Shown here: positions 50,056 to 59,425 of the stretch, in pieces
Layout: every line of letters starts with the position of its first letter
How positions within the stretch are numbered: the first letter of the stretch is position 1
Origin: Mycobacterium numidiamassiliense
GTDB lineage: Bacteria; Actinomycetota; Actinomycetes; Mycobacteriales; Mycobacteriaceae
Assembly: GCF_900157365.1 (NCBI RefSeq)
Contig: NZ_FUEZ01000004.1
Location: 4,246,966-4,310,965, forward strand
Direction: 5' to 3'
Length of the DNA stretch: 64,000 nt
Made by a program: the position numbers and the translations under genes
The notes under the pieces: generated by a model
Told to the model about the DNA's origin: nothing
The model's database searches: none
The model's input: only the letters and a program-made list of their open reading frames with translations

Positions 50056-52297
50056 CGGCCGGTGCGGTCTCCGGGGAGTCGGCGGCGGGGGCGGCTCCGT
50101 TGTCGTCCTCGGCCACCAAAACCAGCGAGATCTTGCCCCGCTTGTCGATGTCGGCGATCTCGACGCGCAGCTTGTCGCCGACGTTGACGACGTCCTCGAC
50201 CTTCGCGATCCGCTTGCCCCTGCCGAGTTTGGAAATGTGCACCAGACCGTCACGCCCGGGCAGCAGCGACACGAAAGCACCGAAATCGGTTGTCTTGACC
50301 ACGGTTCCGAGGAACCGCTCGCCGACCGTCGGCAGCTGCGGGTTGGCGATAGCGTTGATCCTGTCGATCGCGGCCTGCGCCGAGGGGCCGTTGGTGGCAC
50401 CGACGAACACGGTGCCGTCGTCCTCGATGGAGATCTGCGCGCCGGTCTCCTCGGTGATCGAGTTGATCATCTTGCCCTTGGGGCCGATGACCTCACCGAT
50501 CTTGTCCACTGGGACCTTGATGGTGGTCACCACCGGCGCGTACGGGCTCATCTCGTCGGGTGCGTCGATGGCCTCGGCCATCACCTCGAGGATGGTCAGC
50601 CGGGCGTCCTTGGCCTGGGCCAGCGCACCCGCGAGCACCTGCGACGGAATGCCGGCGAGCTTGGTGTCCAGCTGCAGTGCGGTGACGTAGTCCTTGGTAC
50701 CGGCGCATTTGAAGTCCATGTCGCCGAACGCGTCCTCGGCACCCAGGATGTCGGTCAGGGTGACGAAGCGGCGCTCGGTCTTGCCGTCCACCTCGACGTC
50801 GTCGGAGACCAGGCCCATTGCGATGCCGGCCACCGGCGCCTTGAGCGGCACACCGGCGTTGAGCAGCGCCAGCGTGGACGCGCAGACCGATCCCATCGAG
50901 GTCGAGCCGTTGGAGCTCAGCGCTTCGGACACCTGCCGGATGGCGTACGGGAATTCTTCGACGCTGGGCAGCACCGGAATCAGCGCCCGCTCGGCCAGCG
51001 CCCCGTGCCCGATCTCGCGCCGCTTGGGCGAGCCGACCCGGCCGGTCTCGCCGGTGGAGAACGGCGGGAAGTTGTAGTGGTGCATGTACCGCTTGGATGT
51101 CTCCGGCCCCAGCGAGTCGATCTGCTGGGCCATCTTGACCATGTCCAGCGTGGTGACACCGAGGATCTGGGTTTCGCCGCGCTCGAACAGCGCACTGCCG
51201 TGCGCCCGCGGAACCACCGCGACCTCGGCCGACAGCGCGCGGATGTCGGTGATGCCGCGGCCGTCGATGCGGAAGTGGTCGGTGAGGATGCGCTGGCGGA
51301 CCAGCTTCTTGGTCAGCGAGCGGAACGCGGCGCTGACCTCCTTTTCGCGGCCCTCGTAGGTTTCGGCGAGCCTTTGGGCCACCTCGCCCTTGAGCTCGTC
51401 GGTGCGTGCGTCGCGCTCGGCCTTGCCACTGATGGTCAGCGCCTTGGCGAGCTCGTCGGTGGCCACCGAGGCGACCGAGTAGTACACGTCTTCCTGGTAG
51501 TCGGGGAACAGCGGGTACTCGGCGGTGGGCTTGGCGGCCGCATCGGCCAGCTCCTGCTGCGCGGTACACAGCGCGTCGATGAACGGCTTGGCGGCCTCCA
51601 GGCCTTCTGCCACAACGCTTTCCGTCGGCGCCGCGGCGCCGCCCTCGACAAGTTCGATGACCCGTTCGGTGGCCTCGGCTTCGACCATCATGATGGCCAC
51701 GTCACCGTCGACCTTGCGGCCGGCCACCACCATGTCGAACACAGCGTTCTCGAGCTGCTCGACGGTGGGGAAGGCAACCCAGGTGCCGTCGATCAGCGCC
51801 ACCCGCACGCCGCCGACGGGGCCGGAGAACGGCAGACCGGAAATCTGGGTGGACGCCGACGCGGCGTTGATCGCCAGCACGTCGTACAGGTCGTTGGGGT
51901 CCAGGCTCAGGATCGTGACCACGACCTGGATCTCGTTGCGCAGCCCGGAGACGAACGACGGGCGCAGCGGGCGGTCGATCAGCCGGCAGGTCAGGATGGC
52001 GTCGGTGGACGGACGGCCCTCACGACGGAAGAACGACCCGGGGATGCGACCCGCGGCGTACATCCGCTCCTCGACATCGATCGTCAGCGGGAAGAAGTCG
52101 AAGTGCTCCTTGGGTGACTTGCTGGCGGTGGTCGCCGACAGCAGCATGTTTTCGTCGTCCAGGTAGGCGACGACCGAACCAGCGGCCTGCAGGGCCAGCC
52201 GGCCGGTCTCGAAACGGATGGTGCGGGTGCCGAAGCTCCCGTTGTCGATGACGGCGGTCGCTTCGAACACGCCTTCTTCAATTTCAGCTACAGACAT
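50033..52297 (-). CDS. pnp: polynucleotide phosphorylase (GpsI)
   Basis: A 754-aa enzyme close to Rv2783c (752 aa). Two RNase PH cores, at about 25-250 and 340-580, flank a helical linker. A KH domain (VDKIGEVIGPKGKMINSI, about 605-660) and an S1 domain (VKTTDFGAFVSLLPGRDGLVHIS, about 680-745) bind RNA. It phosphorolytically degrades RNA 3'-5'. The 5' leader has an 18-nt perfect inverted repeat, discussed separately. The lipoprotein gene lppU, between rpsO and pnp in M. tuberculosis, is absent. Confidence 0.95.
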   Translation of the reverse strand: MSVAEIEEGVFEATAVIDNGSFGTRTIRFETGRLALQAAGSVVAYLDDENMLLSATTASKSPKEHFDFFPLTIDVEERMYAAGRIPGSFFRREGRPSTDAILTCRLIDRPLRPSFVSGLRNEIQVVVTILSLDPNDLYDVLAINAASASTQISGLPFSGPVGGVRVALIDGTWVAFPTVEQLENAVFDMVVAGRKVDGDVAIMMVEAEATERVIELVEGGAAAPTESVVAEGLEAAKPFIDALCTAQQELADAAAKPTAEYPLFPDYQEDVYYSVASVATDELAKALTISGKAERDARTDELKGEVAQRLAETYEGREKEVSAAFRSLTKKLVRQRILTDHFRIDGRGITDIRALSAEVAVVPRAHGSALFERGETQILGVTTLDMVKMAQQIDSLGPETSKRYMHHYNFPPFSTGETGRVGSPKRREIGHGALAERALIPVLPSVEEFPYAIRQVSEALSSNGSTSMGSVCASTLALLNAGVPLKAPVAGIAMGLVSDDVEVDGKTERRFVTLTDILGAEDAFGDMDFKCAGTKDYVTALQLDTKLAGIPSQVLAGALAQAKDARLTILEVMAEAIDAPDEMSPYAPVVTTIKVPVDKIGEVIGPKGKMINSITEETGAQISIEDDGTVFVGATNGPSAQAAIDRINAIANPQLPTVGERFLGTVVKTTDFGAFVSLLPGRDGLVHISKLGRGKRIAKVEDVVNVGDKLRVEIADIDKRGKISLVLVAEDDNGAAPAADSPETAPADAATASS

Positions 52298-52363
52298 AGG
52301 TGTCCGTACGGCCTCTCTCGAGTTATTCAGCTTTTTCGCGCGTCAGTGCGCAACCCGGAGGGC

Positions 52364-52381
52364 GTGCTCCCGTGGGAGCAC
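52364..52381 (-). promoter_or_regulatory. pnp leader hairpin
   Basis: GTGCTCCC-GT-GGGAGCAC is a perfect 8-bp inverted repeat, 66 nt upstream of the pnp start. In enterobacteria a leader hairpin mediates RNase III/PNPase autoregulation of pnp. Position suggests a similar cis element or RNase processing site, but the family mechanism has not been shown for mycobacteria. Confidence 0.35.
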
Positions 52382-52594
52382 CGAGAAGCAGAGTCTGAAT
52401 ACGGCTACGGCCATCGATCGAAGCGGCCGACCTACCCCAGATCCGGGGAGCCCGGCAGCCACTACCGAAGACCGCCCGATGCAGACGGGGCTGTTCTCGC
52501 GTGACACGCTGGAACGGAACACGCGGATCTGCGTGGACCGCACCATTCGCTCGGGCCGAAACGGCCCAGAACGTCCCCACTCTACATGGGCGAG

Positions 52595-52611
52595 CTTGGC
52601 TTGCTGCCAAG
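52595..52611 (-). terminator. candidate rpsO terminator
   Basis: CTTGGC-TTGCT-GCCAAG forms a perfect 6-bp stem with a 5-nt loop, 20 nt after the rpsO stop. No U-tract follows on the minus strand, as is common for mycobacterial terminators. It may be partial, allowing read-through to pnp. Confidence 0.4.
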
Positions 52612-52631
52612 GGTCCGGGCATTGCCGGAGG

Positions 52632-52901
52632 TCAGCGACGCAGACCCAGGCGCTCGATGAGCGAGCGGTAACGCTCGACGTCGATCTGCGAGATGTACTT
52701 GATCAGCCGGCGCCGGCGACCCACCAGCAGCAGCAAACCCCGCCGCGAGTGGTGGTCGTGCTTGTGCTGCTTGAGGTGCTCGGTGAGGTCGGCGATCCGC
52801 TTGGTCAGCAGCGCGATCTGCGCCTCGGGCGATCCGGTGTCGGTGTCGCGCAGGCCGTATTGGCCAAGAATTTCTTTTTTCTGCTCGGCTGTAAGCGCCA
52901 C
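52632..52901 (-). CDS. rpsO: 30S ribosomal protein S15
   Basis: An 89-aa S15, the universal length. It binds 16S rRNA helix 22 early in 30S assembly. GSPEAQIALLTKRI and the HDHHSRRGLLLLVGRRRRLI segment are strictly conserved. The GTG at 52901 starts VALTAEQKKEI as in Rv2785c. GGAG lies about 10 nt upstream. The position before pnp follows the widespread rpsO-pnp order. The 197 bp between rpsO and ribF show nothing recognisable apart from its promoter. Confidence 0.96.
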   Translation of the reverse strand: MALTAEQKKEILGQYGLRDTDTGSPEAQIALLTKRIADLTEHLKQHKHDHHSRRGLLLLVGRRRRLIKYISQIDVERYRSLIERLGLRR

Positions 52902-53203
52902 GAAATTGTCTCCATCAATAGGTCCGCGATCTTTACGTCTCAGGGCGCGGCCACCGCGAACCGCAGCACGCGCCGATGTCGTCCGGCAGTCTAGCAGCGG
53001 TTTCACCGGCGGGCATAAACGCCGAGGCTGCCCGCCGCTGTCCGCCGGTCGGTGTCACATCCGCCCCACCAGCCTCGGCACCGAGCGATGGTCGTCGTGC
53101 CCGCCTCACCGCGACAATGCGGAAGCCGGCGGCGAAGTCGCTCGGAGGCGGGCAAAACGCGGGCCGGGCCAGGCAGTGACTGGAGTGACGGATGTGGCGA
53201 CAC

Positions 53204-54178
53204 CTACCCCGCGGACAGCAGCGAACGCGTCCGGTCGGTGTCGGCAGCGATGGCGTCCACCAACTCCTGCAGCGAGTCGTACTTGTGCTGCCCGCGAATT
53301 CGCGCGACGAAGTCCAGCGCCACATGCTGTCCATACAGGTCAGCGGTGGTATCCAGGACGAACGCCTCGACGGTACGGGTGCGCCCGGAGAACGTCGGGT
53401 TGGTGCCGATGGACACCGCGGCTTGGTAACGCTCACCCGGGACGACCGTCCCGGTCACCGGTCCGTGCCCGAGCACGGTGAACCAGGCGGCATATACGCC
53501 GTCGGCCGGGATGGCCGAATACATTGGCGGCGCCACGTTCGCGGTGGGAAAGCCCAGCTCGGCGCCTCGACCGTGGCCGCGGACCACCACTCCCTCGACG
53601 CGGTGTGGGCGGCCCAGCGCCTCGGTGGCAGCCACCATGTCGCCGGCGTCCACGCAGGACCGGATGTAGGTGGACGAAAACGTCACGGTCTCGTTGCTGA
53701 GGTGCTCGGAGAGCAGCGACATCGCCTCCACCGCGAATCCGAACCGCTCCCCGGCCTTGCGCAGAGTCCCGACGTTTCCGAGAGCCTTCTTGCCGAAGGT
53801 GAAGTTCTCCCCCACCACCACCTCCACCACGTGCAGGTTTTCCACCAGTAGCTCGTGGACGTAGCGCTCCGGGGTGAGCTTCATGAAATCGGTGGTGAAC
53901 GGCATTACCAGAAAGACGTCGACGCCCAGTTCTTCGACGAGCTCGGCGCGTCGGGTCAGCGTGGTCAACTGCGCCGGATGGCTACCGGGATAGACCACTT
54001 CCATGGGGTGCGGGTCGAACGTCATCAACACACTCGGCACGTTGCGGGCCCGGCCGGCTTTGACGGCGTGCGCGATCAATTCGGCGTGCCCGCGGTGTAC
54101 CCCGTCGAACACTCCGATGGTGAGTACGCATCTGCCCCAGTCCGTGGGGATCTCGTCTTGGCCGCGCCACCGCTGCAC
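53204..54178 (-). CDS. ribF: bifunctional riboflavin kinase/FMN adenylyltransferase
   Basis: A 324-aa RibF, highly similar to Rv2786c. The N-terminal adenylyltransferase domain (about 1-175) contains GVFDGVHRGHAELI and TFDPHP. The C-terminal flavokinase domain contains GRGAELGFPTANVAPP near residue 205. It makes FMN and then FAD from riboflavin. The GTG at 54178 has TAGGCT 7 nt upstream and gives the conserved VQRWRGQDEIP start. It is divergent from sirR. Confidence 0.94.
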   Translation of the reverse strand: MQRWRGQDEIPTDWGRCVLTIGVFDGVHRGHAELIAHAVKAGRARNVPSVLMTFDPHPMEVVYPGSHPAQLTTLTRRAELVEELGVDVFLVMPFTTDFMKLTPERYVHELLVENLHVVEVVVGENFTFGKKALGNVGTLRKAGERFGFAVEAMSLLSEHLSNETVTFSSTYIRSCVDAGDMVAATEALGRPHRVEGVVVRGHGRGAELGFPTANVAPPMYSAIPADGVYAAWFTVLGHGPVTGTVVPGERYQAAVSIGTNPTFSGRTRTVEAFVLDTTADLYGQHVALDFVARIRGQHKYDSLQELVDAIAADTDRTRSLLSAG

Positions 54179-54185
54179 GATGGCA

Positions 54186-54191
54186 AGCCTA
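54186..54191 (-). promoter_or_regulatory. -10 box TAGGCT, leaderless ribF
   Basis: TAGGCT ends 7 nt before the ribF GTG on the minus strand. Confidence 0.5.
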
Positions 54192-54286
54192 CGGCCCGAC
54201 GCCGACCGCCGCGCGCACAAGATCGGGATTCGCTTACTGGCGGCGGCGAGCCGCCGGTCAGGACGCGGGATCCGGCCCAGGTTGCC

Positions 54287-54292
54287 TAGACT
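54287..54292 (+). promoter_or_regulatory. -10 box TAGACT, leaderless sirR
   Basis: TAGACT ends 8 nt before the sirR GTG at 54301. Confidence 0.5.
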
Positions 54293-54300
54293 TTTCGGTT

Positions 54301-55005
54301 GTGAGGGCTGATGACGAACCTGGCGGCGTCACCGCGGTTGGCCAGGACTATTTGAAAGTCATCTGGAATGCCCAGGAGTGGTCGCCCGAGGGGGGCCCGC
54401 AAAAGGTCAGCACCAAGATGCTGGCCGACCGCATCGGGGTGTCCGCCAGCACCGCCTCGGAGTCGATCCGCAAACTCGCCGAGCAGGGCCTGGTCGACCA
54501 CGAGAAATACGGCGCGGTGACTCTGACCGACGCGGGGCGGCGTGCCGCCCTGGAAGTGGTGCGCCGCCACCGGCTGCTCGAGACCTTTCTGGTCAACGAA
54601 CTCGGCTACGGCTGGGACGAGGTGCACGACGAGGCCGAGGTGCTCGAGCACGCGGTATCGGACCGTCTGGTGGCCCGAATCGACGCCAAGCTGGGATTTC
54701 CGCGCCGCGATCCGCACGGCGATCCCATCCCGGCCTCCGACGGGCAGATTCCCAAGCAGCCGGCCCGTCAGCTGTGGGTCTGCGGCGACGGCGAGACCGC
54801 GACGGTGGCCCGCATCTCCGACGCCGATCCCGAGATGCTGCGGTACTTCACCAGCGTCGGGATCAACCTCGACTCGCGGCTGCGCGTCCTGACGCGGCGC
54901 GAGTTCGCCGGCATGATCTCGGTCGCGATCGAATCGGCCGACGGTGCCGAGACCACAGTGGATCTGGGCAGTCCGGCCGCGCGCGCGGTCTGGGTCGTCG
55001 CCTAG
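54301..55005 (+). CDS. mntR: DtxR/MntR-family metal regulator
   Basis: A 234-aa iron-dependent-repressor-family protein homologous to Rv2788 (SirR/MntR), the manganese-sensing repressor of M. tuberculosis. The winged helix (about 12-75) contains VSTKMLADRIGVSASTASESIRKL. The metal-binding dimerisation domain (about 80-150) has the ligand motif VLEHAVSD and HDEAE. The C-terminal FeoA/SH3-like domain spans about 165-234. With Mn(II) bound it represses Mn transporter genes, which are not in this window. Divergent from ribF. Confidence 0.9.
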   Translation: MRADDEPGGVTAVGQDYLKVIWNAQEWSPEGGPQKVSTKMLADRIGVSASTASESIRKLAEQGLVDHEKYGAVTLTDAGRRAALEVVRRHRLLETFLVNELGYGWDEVHDEAEVLEHAVSDRLVARIDAKLGFPRRDPHGDPIPASDGQIPKQPARQLWVCGDGETATVARISDADPEMLRYFTSVGINLDSRLRVLTRREFAGMISVAIESADGAETTVDLGSPAARAVWVVA

Positions 55006-55019
55006 CCCAGCGCCGACGG

Positions 55020-56270
55020 CTAGTCCGCCAGCAAGCCCTTGGCGATGTGGGTGACCTGAACCTCGTTGCTGCCCGCGTAGATCATCAGTGACTTGGCGTC
55101 CCGTGCCAGCTGCTCGACCCGGTACTCGGCCATGTAGCCGTTGCCGCCGAACAACTGCACGGCCTCCATCGCCACGTCGGTCGCCGCCTCCGAGGAGTAC
55201 AGCTTGATGGCCGACGCCTCGGCCAACGTCAGCGGTTTCCCGGCCTGCTGGCGCTCGATGGTCTGAAAAACCATGTTCTGCACATTCATTCGGGCGATCT
55301 CCATCTTCGCCAGCTTGAGCTGGATCAGCTGGAACTGCCCGATGTTCTTGCCCCACAGCGTGCGGTTCTTCGCGTAATCCACGCACAGCCGGTGGCATTC
55401 GTTGATGATGCCCAGCGCCATCATCGCGATCCCGATCCGCTCGGCGGCGAAGTTGTCGCGGGCGCTGTCGCGGCCGTCCCCGCTGGCATGCTGTTCGCTC
55501 TCGCCGAGCAGCCGGTCGGGACCCAGCCGGACGTTGTCGAAGAACAATTCGTCGGTCGGCGAGGACATCATGCCCATCTTCTTGAAGGGCTTGCCCTGCG
55601 TCAGGCCTTCCATCCCCGCATCGAGCACGAAGACCAGCACCTGGCGGTTTCGCTTGTCCACGGACGGGTCGCCGTCGTCGAGTTTTGCGTAGACCACCAG
55701 AACATCGGCGCACGGCCCGTTGGTGATGAACGTCTTCTGCCCGTTGAGGATGTAGTCCGCACCGTCGCGCTTGACGTAGGTCTTCATACCGCCGAACGCG
55801 TCCGAGCCGGAGTCCGGCTCGGTAATCGCCCACGCCGCAATCTTTTCCAGCGTCATCAGCTCCGGCAGCCAGCGTTCTTTCTGGGCCAGCGTGCCGCGGC
55901 TCATGATGGTCGCCGCGCCCAGGCCGAGGCTGACCGAGGCGGTACTCAGCAATCCGATACTGACCCTGGCGATTTCGGAGACCAGCACCGCGACCATCGA
56001 CCCCTGGACGATGCCGCCCGAATCGTCTGCGCCCGCTGACTTTTCGCCCTTGGGCTCACCGTTCTGCTTGGCCCGCTCGCGGTCCAGCATCTTCTTGACC
56101 GACTCGGCGGCCATCGCGTCGAGGCCGAACTGGCTGAAGAACTTGCGGGCGATCGGATAGGGCGACAGGGCCCCGGTTTCCAGTTCGTCCAGATGCGGGC
56201 GGATCTCCTTGTCCACGAACTGACGCACGGCATCCCGCATCATCAGGTCGGTGTCGGACCATTCGTACAT
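55020..56270 (-). CDS. fadE21: acyl-CoA dehydrogenase FadE21
   Basis: A 416-aa acyl-CoA dehydrogenase matching Rv2789c. The FAD motifs AWAITEPDSGSDAFGG and YILNGQKTFITNG are present. The C-terminus has VQLFGGNGYMAEYRVEQLARDAKSLMIYAGSNEVQ with the Glu expected for catalysis. A charged insertion (about 66-85, KQNGEPKGEKSAGADD) is unusual in length. It starts 7 bp after ltp1, so the two form an operon for oxidation of an acyl-CoA side chain. Confidence 0.9.
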   Translation of the reverse strand: MYEWSDTDLMMRDAVRQFVDKEIRPHLDELETGALSPYPIARKFFSQFGLDAMAAESVKKMLDRERAKQNGEPKGEKSAGADDSGGIVQGSMVAVLVSEIARVSIGLLSTASVSLGLGAATIMSRGTLAQKERWLPELMTLEKIAAWAITEPDSGSDAFGGMKTYVKRDGADYILNGQKTFITNGPCADVLVVYAKLDDGDPSVDKRNRQVLVFVLDAGMEGLTQGKPFKKMGMMSSPTDELFFDNVRLGPDRLLGESEQHASGDGRDSARDNFAAERIGIAMMALGIINECHRLCVDYAKNRTLWGKNIGQFQLIQLKLAKMEIARMNVQNMVFQTIERQQAGKPLTLAEASAIKLYSSEAATDVAMEAVQLFGGNGYMAEYRVEQLARDAKSLMIYAGSNEVQVTHIAKGLLAD

Positions 56271-56277
56271 GGCGCCC

Positions 56278-57468
56278 TTAACGCTCGGCGCGCTGATACG
56301 CGGTGACCACCGCGGCGCCGCCCAGTCCGATGTTGTGTTGCAGTGCGGCGGTGACGTTCTCGACCTGACGCTTGTCGGCCTGACCCCGCAACTGCCAGTT
56401 CAGTTCGGCGCACTGCGCGAGGCCGGTCGCTCCCAGCGGGTGGCCCTTGGAGATCAGGCCGCCGGACGGGTTGACCACCCAGCGTCCGCCGTAGGTGGTG
56501 TCGCCGTTGTCGATCAGCTTCGGCGCCTCGCCCGGGCCGCATAGGCCGAGGGCTTCGTACAGCAACAGTTCGTTGGCCGAGAAGCAGTCGTGCAACTCGA
56601 TGACCTGGAAGTCCTCCGGCCCGAGCCCGGATTGGTCGTAAACCTTCTGTGCCGCTTGTACATTCATGTCATAGCCGATGAGGTTCTTGGCGCTGCCGTC
56701 GAAGGTGGACTTGAAGTCGGTGGTCATGGCCTGGCCGACGATCTCCACCGCCTGGCCGGCCACCCCGTGGCGGTCGACGAATCCCTCCGAGGCCAGGATC
56801 GCCGCGCCCGAGCCGTCCGAGGTCGGCGAGCACTGCAGCTTGGTGAGCGGGTCATAAATCATCTTCGCGTTGAGGATGTCGTCGAGGGTGTACTCGTCCT
56901 GGAACTGCGCGAACGGGTTGTTCACCGAATGCTTGTGGTTCTTGTAGCCGATCTTGGCGAAGTGCTCCGCGGTCGAGCCGTATTGCAGCATGTGCTCGCG
57001 TCCGGCGGCGCCGAACATCCAGGGTGCCGCCGGGAAGGCGAACTCGCTGATCTCGGCCATCGCCTTGATGTGCTTGTCCATCGGGTTGGTGCGGTCTTCG
57101 TAGGTGGTCTCCAGCGATCCGGGCTTCATCTTCTCGAACCCCAGCGCGATCGTGCAGTCCGCCAGCCCGCCGCGAATCGCCTGCGCCGCCATGAACAGCG
57201 CGGTGGACCCCGTCGAACAGTTGTTGTTGACGTTGACGATCGGGATGCCGGTCAGACCCAGTTCGTACAGCGCCCGCTGCCCCGCGGTCGATTCGCCGTA
57301 GACGTAGCCGACGTAGCCCTGCTCGATCTCGCTGTAGTCGATGCCCGCGTCTTGTAGGGCATTGGTCCCCGACTCGCGCGCCATGTCCGGGTAGTCCCAC
57401 CCCTCGCGGCGGCCCGGCTTCTCGAACTTCGTCATGCCGACGCCGATGACATAAACCTTGTTGGACAT
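56278..57468 (-). CDS. ltp1: lipid-transfer/thiolase-like protein Ltp1
   Basis: A 396-aa thiolase-fold protein homologous to Rv2790c (SCP-x thiolase-like). The nucleophile is the Cys in VNNNCSTGSTAL near residue 83. HDCFSANELLLYEALG and ISKGHPLGATGLAQ carry the other active-site His and Cys features. It cleaves or condenses acyl-CoAs, possibly sterol side-chain intermediates. Cotranscribed with fadE21. Confidence 0.9.
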   Translation of the reverse strand: MSNKVYVIGVGMTKFEKPGRREGWDYPDMARESGTNALQDAGIDYSEIEQGYVGYVYGESTAGQRALYELGLTGIPIVNVNNNCSTGSTALFMAAQAIRGGLADCTIALGFEKMKPGSLETTYEDRTNPMDKHIKAMAEISEFAFPAAPWMFGAAGREHMLQYGSTAEHFAKIGYKNHKHSVNNPFAQFQDEYTLDDILNAKMIYDPLTKLQCSPTSDGSGAAILASEGFVDRHGVAGQAVEIVGQAMTTDFKSTFDGSAKNLIGYDMNVQAAQKVYDQSGLGPEDFQVIELHDCFSANELLLYEALGLCGPGEAPKLIDNGDTTYGGRWVVNPSGGLISKGHPLGATGLAQCAELNWQLRGQADKRQVENVTAALQHNIGLGGAAVVTAYQRAER

Positions 57469-57603
57469 CGTTGCCCCTTCTCCGACATCGGGTTTCTTGA
57501 CACCCGTCTAGCCCGCAGCTTAACCGCGCGGCTCGTCAGCTGGAACCCTGCCCGCGTCTCACGTGCGTAGGCTCGAATGAAGACCCACGACGAAAGATTC
57601 ACG

Positions 57604-58470
57604 ATGATCAAGGCAACGGTCACCCCTGAAGCCGGCCACGCCATCGCCGACATCGCGCAGCGCCACGGGCTCTCCCAGGACGCGGTGCTGGCCATGCTGG
57701 TTGCCCTGCGCGAGGGCGGCGGCACCATGGCCCAGTTCAACATCCCCGAGCTCGGCGGAAACGGGCAGTGGATGCGGGGCGGGATGACGATGGTCGGCAA
57801 CATGTTCGACAACGCACTGAAGGCCCGTGTCGACGCGCTGTGCAACGAGCTGACCCAGCTGCTTGCCACCACCGCGGTGTTTCCGGCACCGGCCGCGGGC
57901 TCGCAGGCGGAAGGCCTGTTCGGCTCGAACAACTGGTGGCCGGGTGACCTCGGGGTCCCAAGCTCCGCCGGCGGCCAGAACGACGTGCGCTACGCCTTCT
58001 TTCCGAGCACGCGGCGGCTGGCGATCCAAATAGGTGGTGTCACAAAAGTTTTCGACACCGGCGATCATCAGATCGGCGGTGTGCAACAGCAGCAGGGCAC
58101 CGGGTACAGCTCGGTGAGCTTCACCAGCCAGCTCGGCACCTTCGGCGTATCGAGCCTGCACGAGGTCGGCACCCGCCAGGTGGCACACACTCCCGCCGCG
58201 GCACCGCCTCCGTCCGCGGCAACGGGGCATCAGTCGCAGTACCAGTCCGGTCCGGCCGCGCACCTCCCACCTGCCGCCGCCTTCCCGCCCGAGGCACCGG
58301 CCCCACACGCCGCACCGGCAGCCAAGCCCGCTTCCGGCGCCTCCGAGGATCCTGGGAATTCCCAGGCCATCATCGCGGCAATCGAATCGCTGGCCGGATT
58401 GCATGAGCGCGGCATCCTCTCGGATGAGGAATTCGCGACCAAGAAGACCGAACTGCTCGGCAGACTCTGA
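57604..58470 (+). CDS. SHOCT-domain protein of unknown function
   Basis: A 288-aa protein. The N-terminal part (about 1-40) resembles a short helical DNA-binding-like segment (GHAIADIAQRHGLSQDAVLAML). A central beta-rich region (about 110-185) leads to a long Ala/Pro-rich linker. The last 30 residues (LHERGILSDEEFATKKTELLGRL) form a SHOCT oligomerisation motif. I do not recognise the full architecture. TAGGCT at 57568-57573 is only 3 nt from an upstream ATG at 57577, so transcription probably begins after it. I therefore prefer the ATG at 57604. Confidence 0.68.
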   Translation: MIKATVTPEAGHAIADIAQRHGLSQDAVLAMLVALREGGGTMAQFNIPELGGNGQWMRGGMTMVGNMFDNALKARVDALCNELTQLLATTAVFPAPAAGSQAEGLFGSNNWWPGDLGVPSSAGGQNDVRYAFFPSTRRLAIQIGGVTKVFDTGDHQIGGVQQQQGTGYSSVSFTSQLGTFGVSSLHEVGTRQVAHTPAAAPPPSAATGHQSQYQSGPAAHLPPAAAFPPEAPAPHAAPAAKPASGASEDPGNSQAIIAAIESLAGLHERGILSDEEFATKKTELLGRL

Positions 58471-58516
58471 TCCGCTACCGCGTCGCTGGGCTCGAGCCGA
58501 TTTACCCCACTTCTCC

Positions 58517-59425
58517 TCAGGACGTCCCGTCCTGCATCGTCGCGGGGCGGATCACCACCACCGACTTGGTGCGGGAACCCTCGTCCCGCAGCAGAGCGAT
58601 CACCCGGCCGTCGGCGGCGCCGGCGGCGTAGACGCCGTCGATGCCGGCCGGCGACAAGGCTCGGCCGTTGCCGGCCGCCTCGGCCTCCTCGGCGGTCAGG
58701 TCGCGCAGCGGGAACATCAGGCGACACGCCTCGTCCAGGGACCAGGTCAGCCGCGGGGATTCGGCCAGATCGTCCAGTGCCCGGGCCTCGCCGAGCCCGA
58801 AGCGGCCGACGCGGGTGCGCCGCAACGATGTCAGATGCCCACCGACCCCGAGCGCGTCCCCGAGATCGCGGGCCAGCGCGCGAATGTAGGTGCCCGACGA
58901 GCAGTCGACCTCGACGTCGAGATCGACGATGCCGTCGAAGCGCCGGACCGCCGACACCTCGAACCGGTCGATGCGCACAGGGCGGGCCTCGAGTTCGACG
59001 GCGTGGCCCTCACGGACCAACTGATAAGCACGACGCCCAGCGACCTTGATCGCGCTGACCGCCGAGGGCACCTGCTCGATCTCGCCGCGCAGCCCGGCGA
59101 CCGCGGACTCGATCGCCTCCTCGGCGACATGTGTGGCCGAAACACTATGCAGCAGTTCGCCTTCAGCGTCCTCGGTGCTCGTGGTCTGACCCAGGCGGAC
59201 GGTGGCGGCATACGACTTCGAGGTCGCCGAGAGCAGGCCGAGGATCTTGGTGGCACGGTCGATCCCGATCACCAGCACGCCGGTGGCCATCGGGTCCAGC
59301 GTCCCGGCGTGTCCCACCCGCCGGGTGGAAAAGATCCGGCGACAACGCCCGACGACGTCGTGACTGGTCATGCCGGCCGGCTTGTCGATGACGACAATCC
59401 CAGGGCCGGTAGGACTTTCGGTCAT
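58517..59425 (-). CDS. truB: tRNA pseudouridine-55 synthase
   Basis: A 302-aa TruB (Rv2793c homologue, 298 aa). It converts U55 of the T-loop to pseudouridine. The N-terminal IVVIDKPAGMTSHDVV and the catalytic Asp in VGHAGTLDPMATGVL (about residue 44) are typical, and GTYIRALARDLG is motif III. A C-terminal PUA-like domain follows (about 235-302). Its ATG overlaps the pptT stop by 4 bp. Confidence 0.94.
   Translation of the reverse strand: MTESPTGPGIVVIDKPAGMTSHDVVGRCRRIFSTRRVGHAGTLDPMATGVLVIGIDRATKILGLLSATSKSYAATVRLGQTTSTEDAEGELLHSVSATHVAEEAIESAVAGLRGEIEQVPSAVSAIKVAGRRAYQLVREGHAVELEARPVRIDRFEVSAVRRFDGIVDLDVEVDCSSGTYIRALARDLGDALGVGGHLTSLRRTRVGRFGLGEARALDDLAESPRLTWSLDEACRLMFPLRDLTAEEAEAAGNGRALSPAGIDGVYAAGAADGRVIALLRDEGSRTKSVVVIRPATMQDGTS

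Larger units (their letters stand above)
52298..52631. other. rpsO-pnp intergenic region
   Basis: 334 bp with two hairpins (52364-52381 and 52595-52611) and no gene I can support. M. tuberculosis has lppU at this place; no lipobox or similar frame is visible here. Confidence 0.6.

Noticed and set aside
49727..52117. 796-codon plus-strand frame opposite pnp and pepR
   Set aside because: Antisense shadow of two highly conserved genes.
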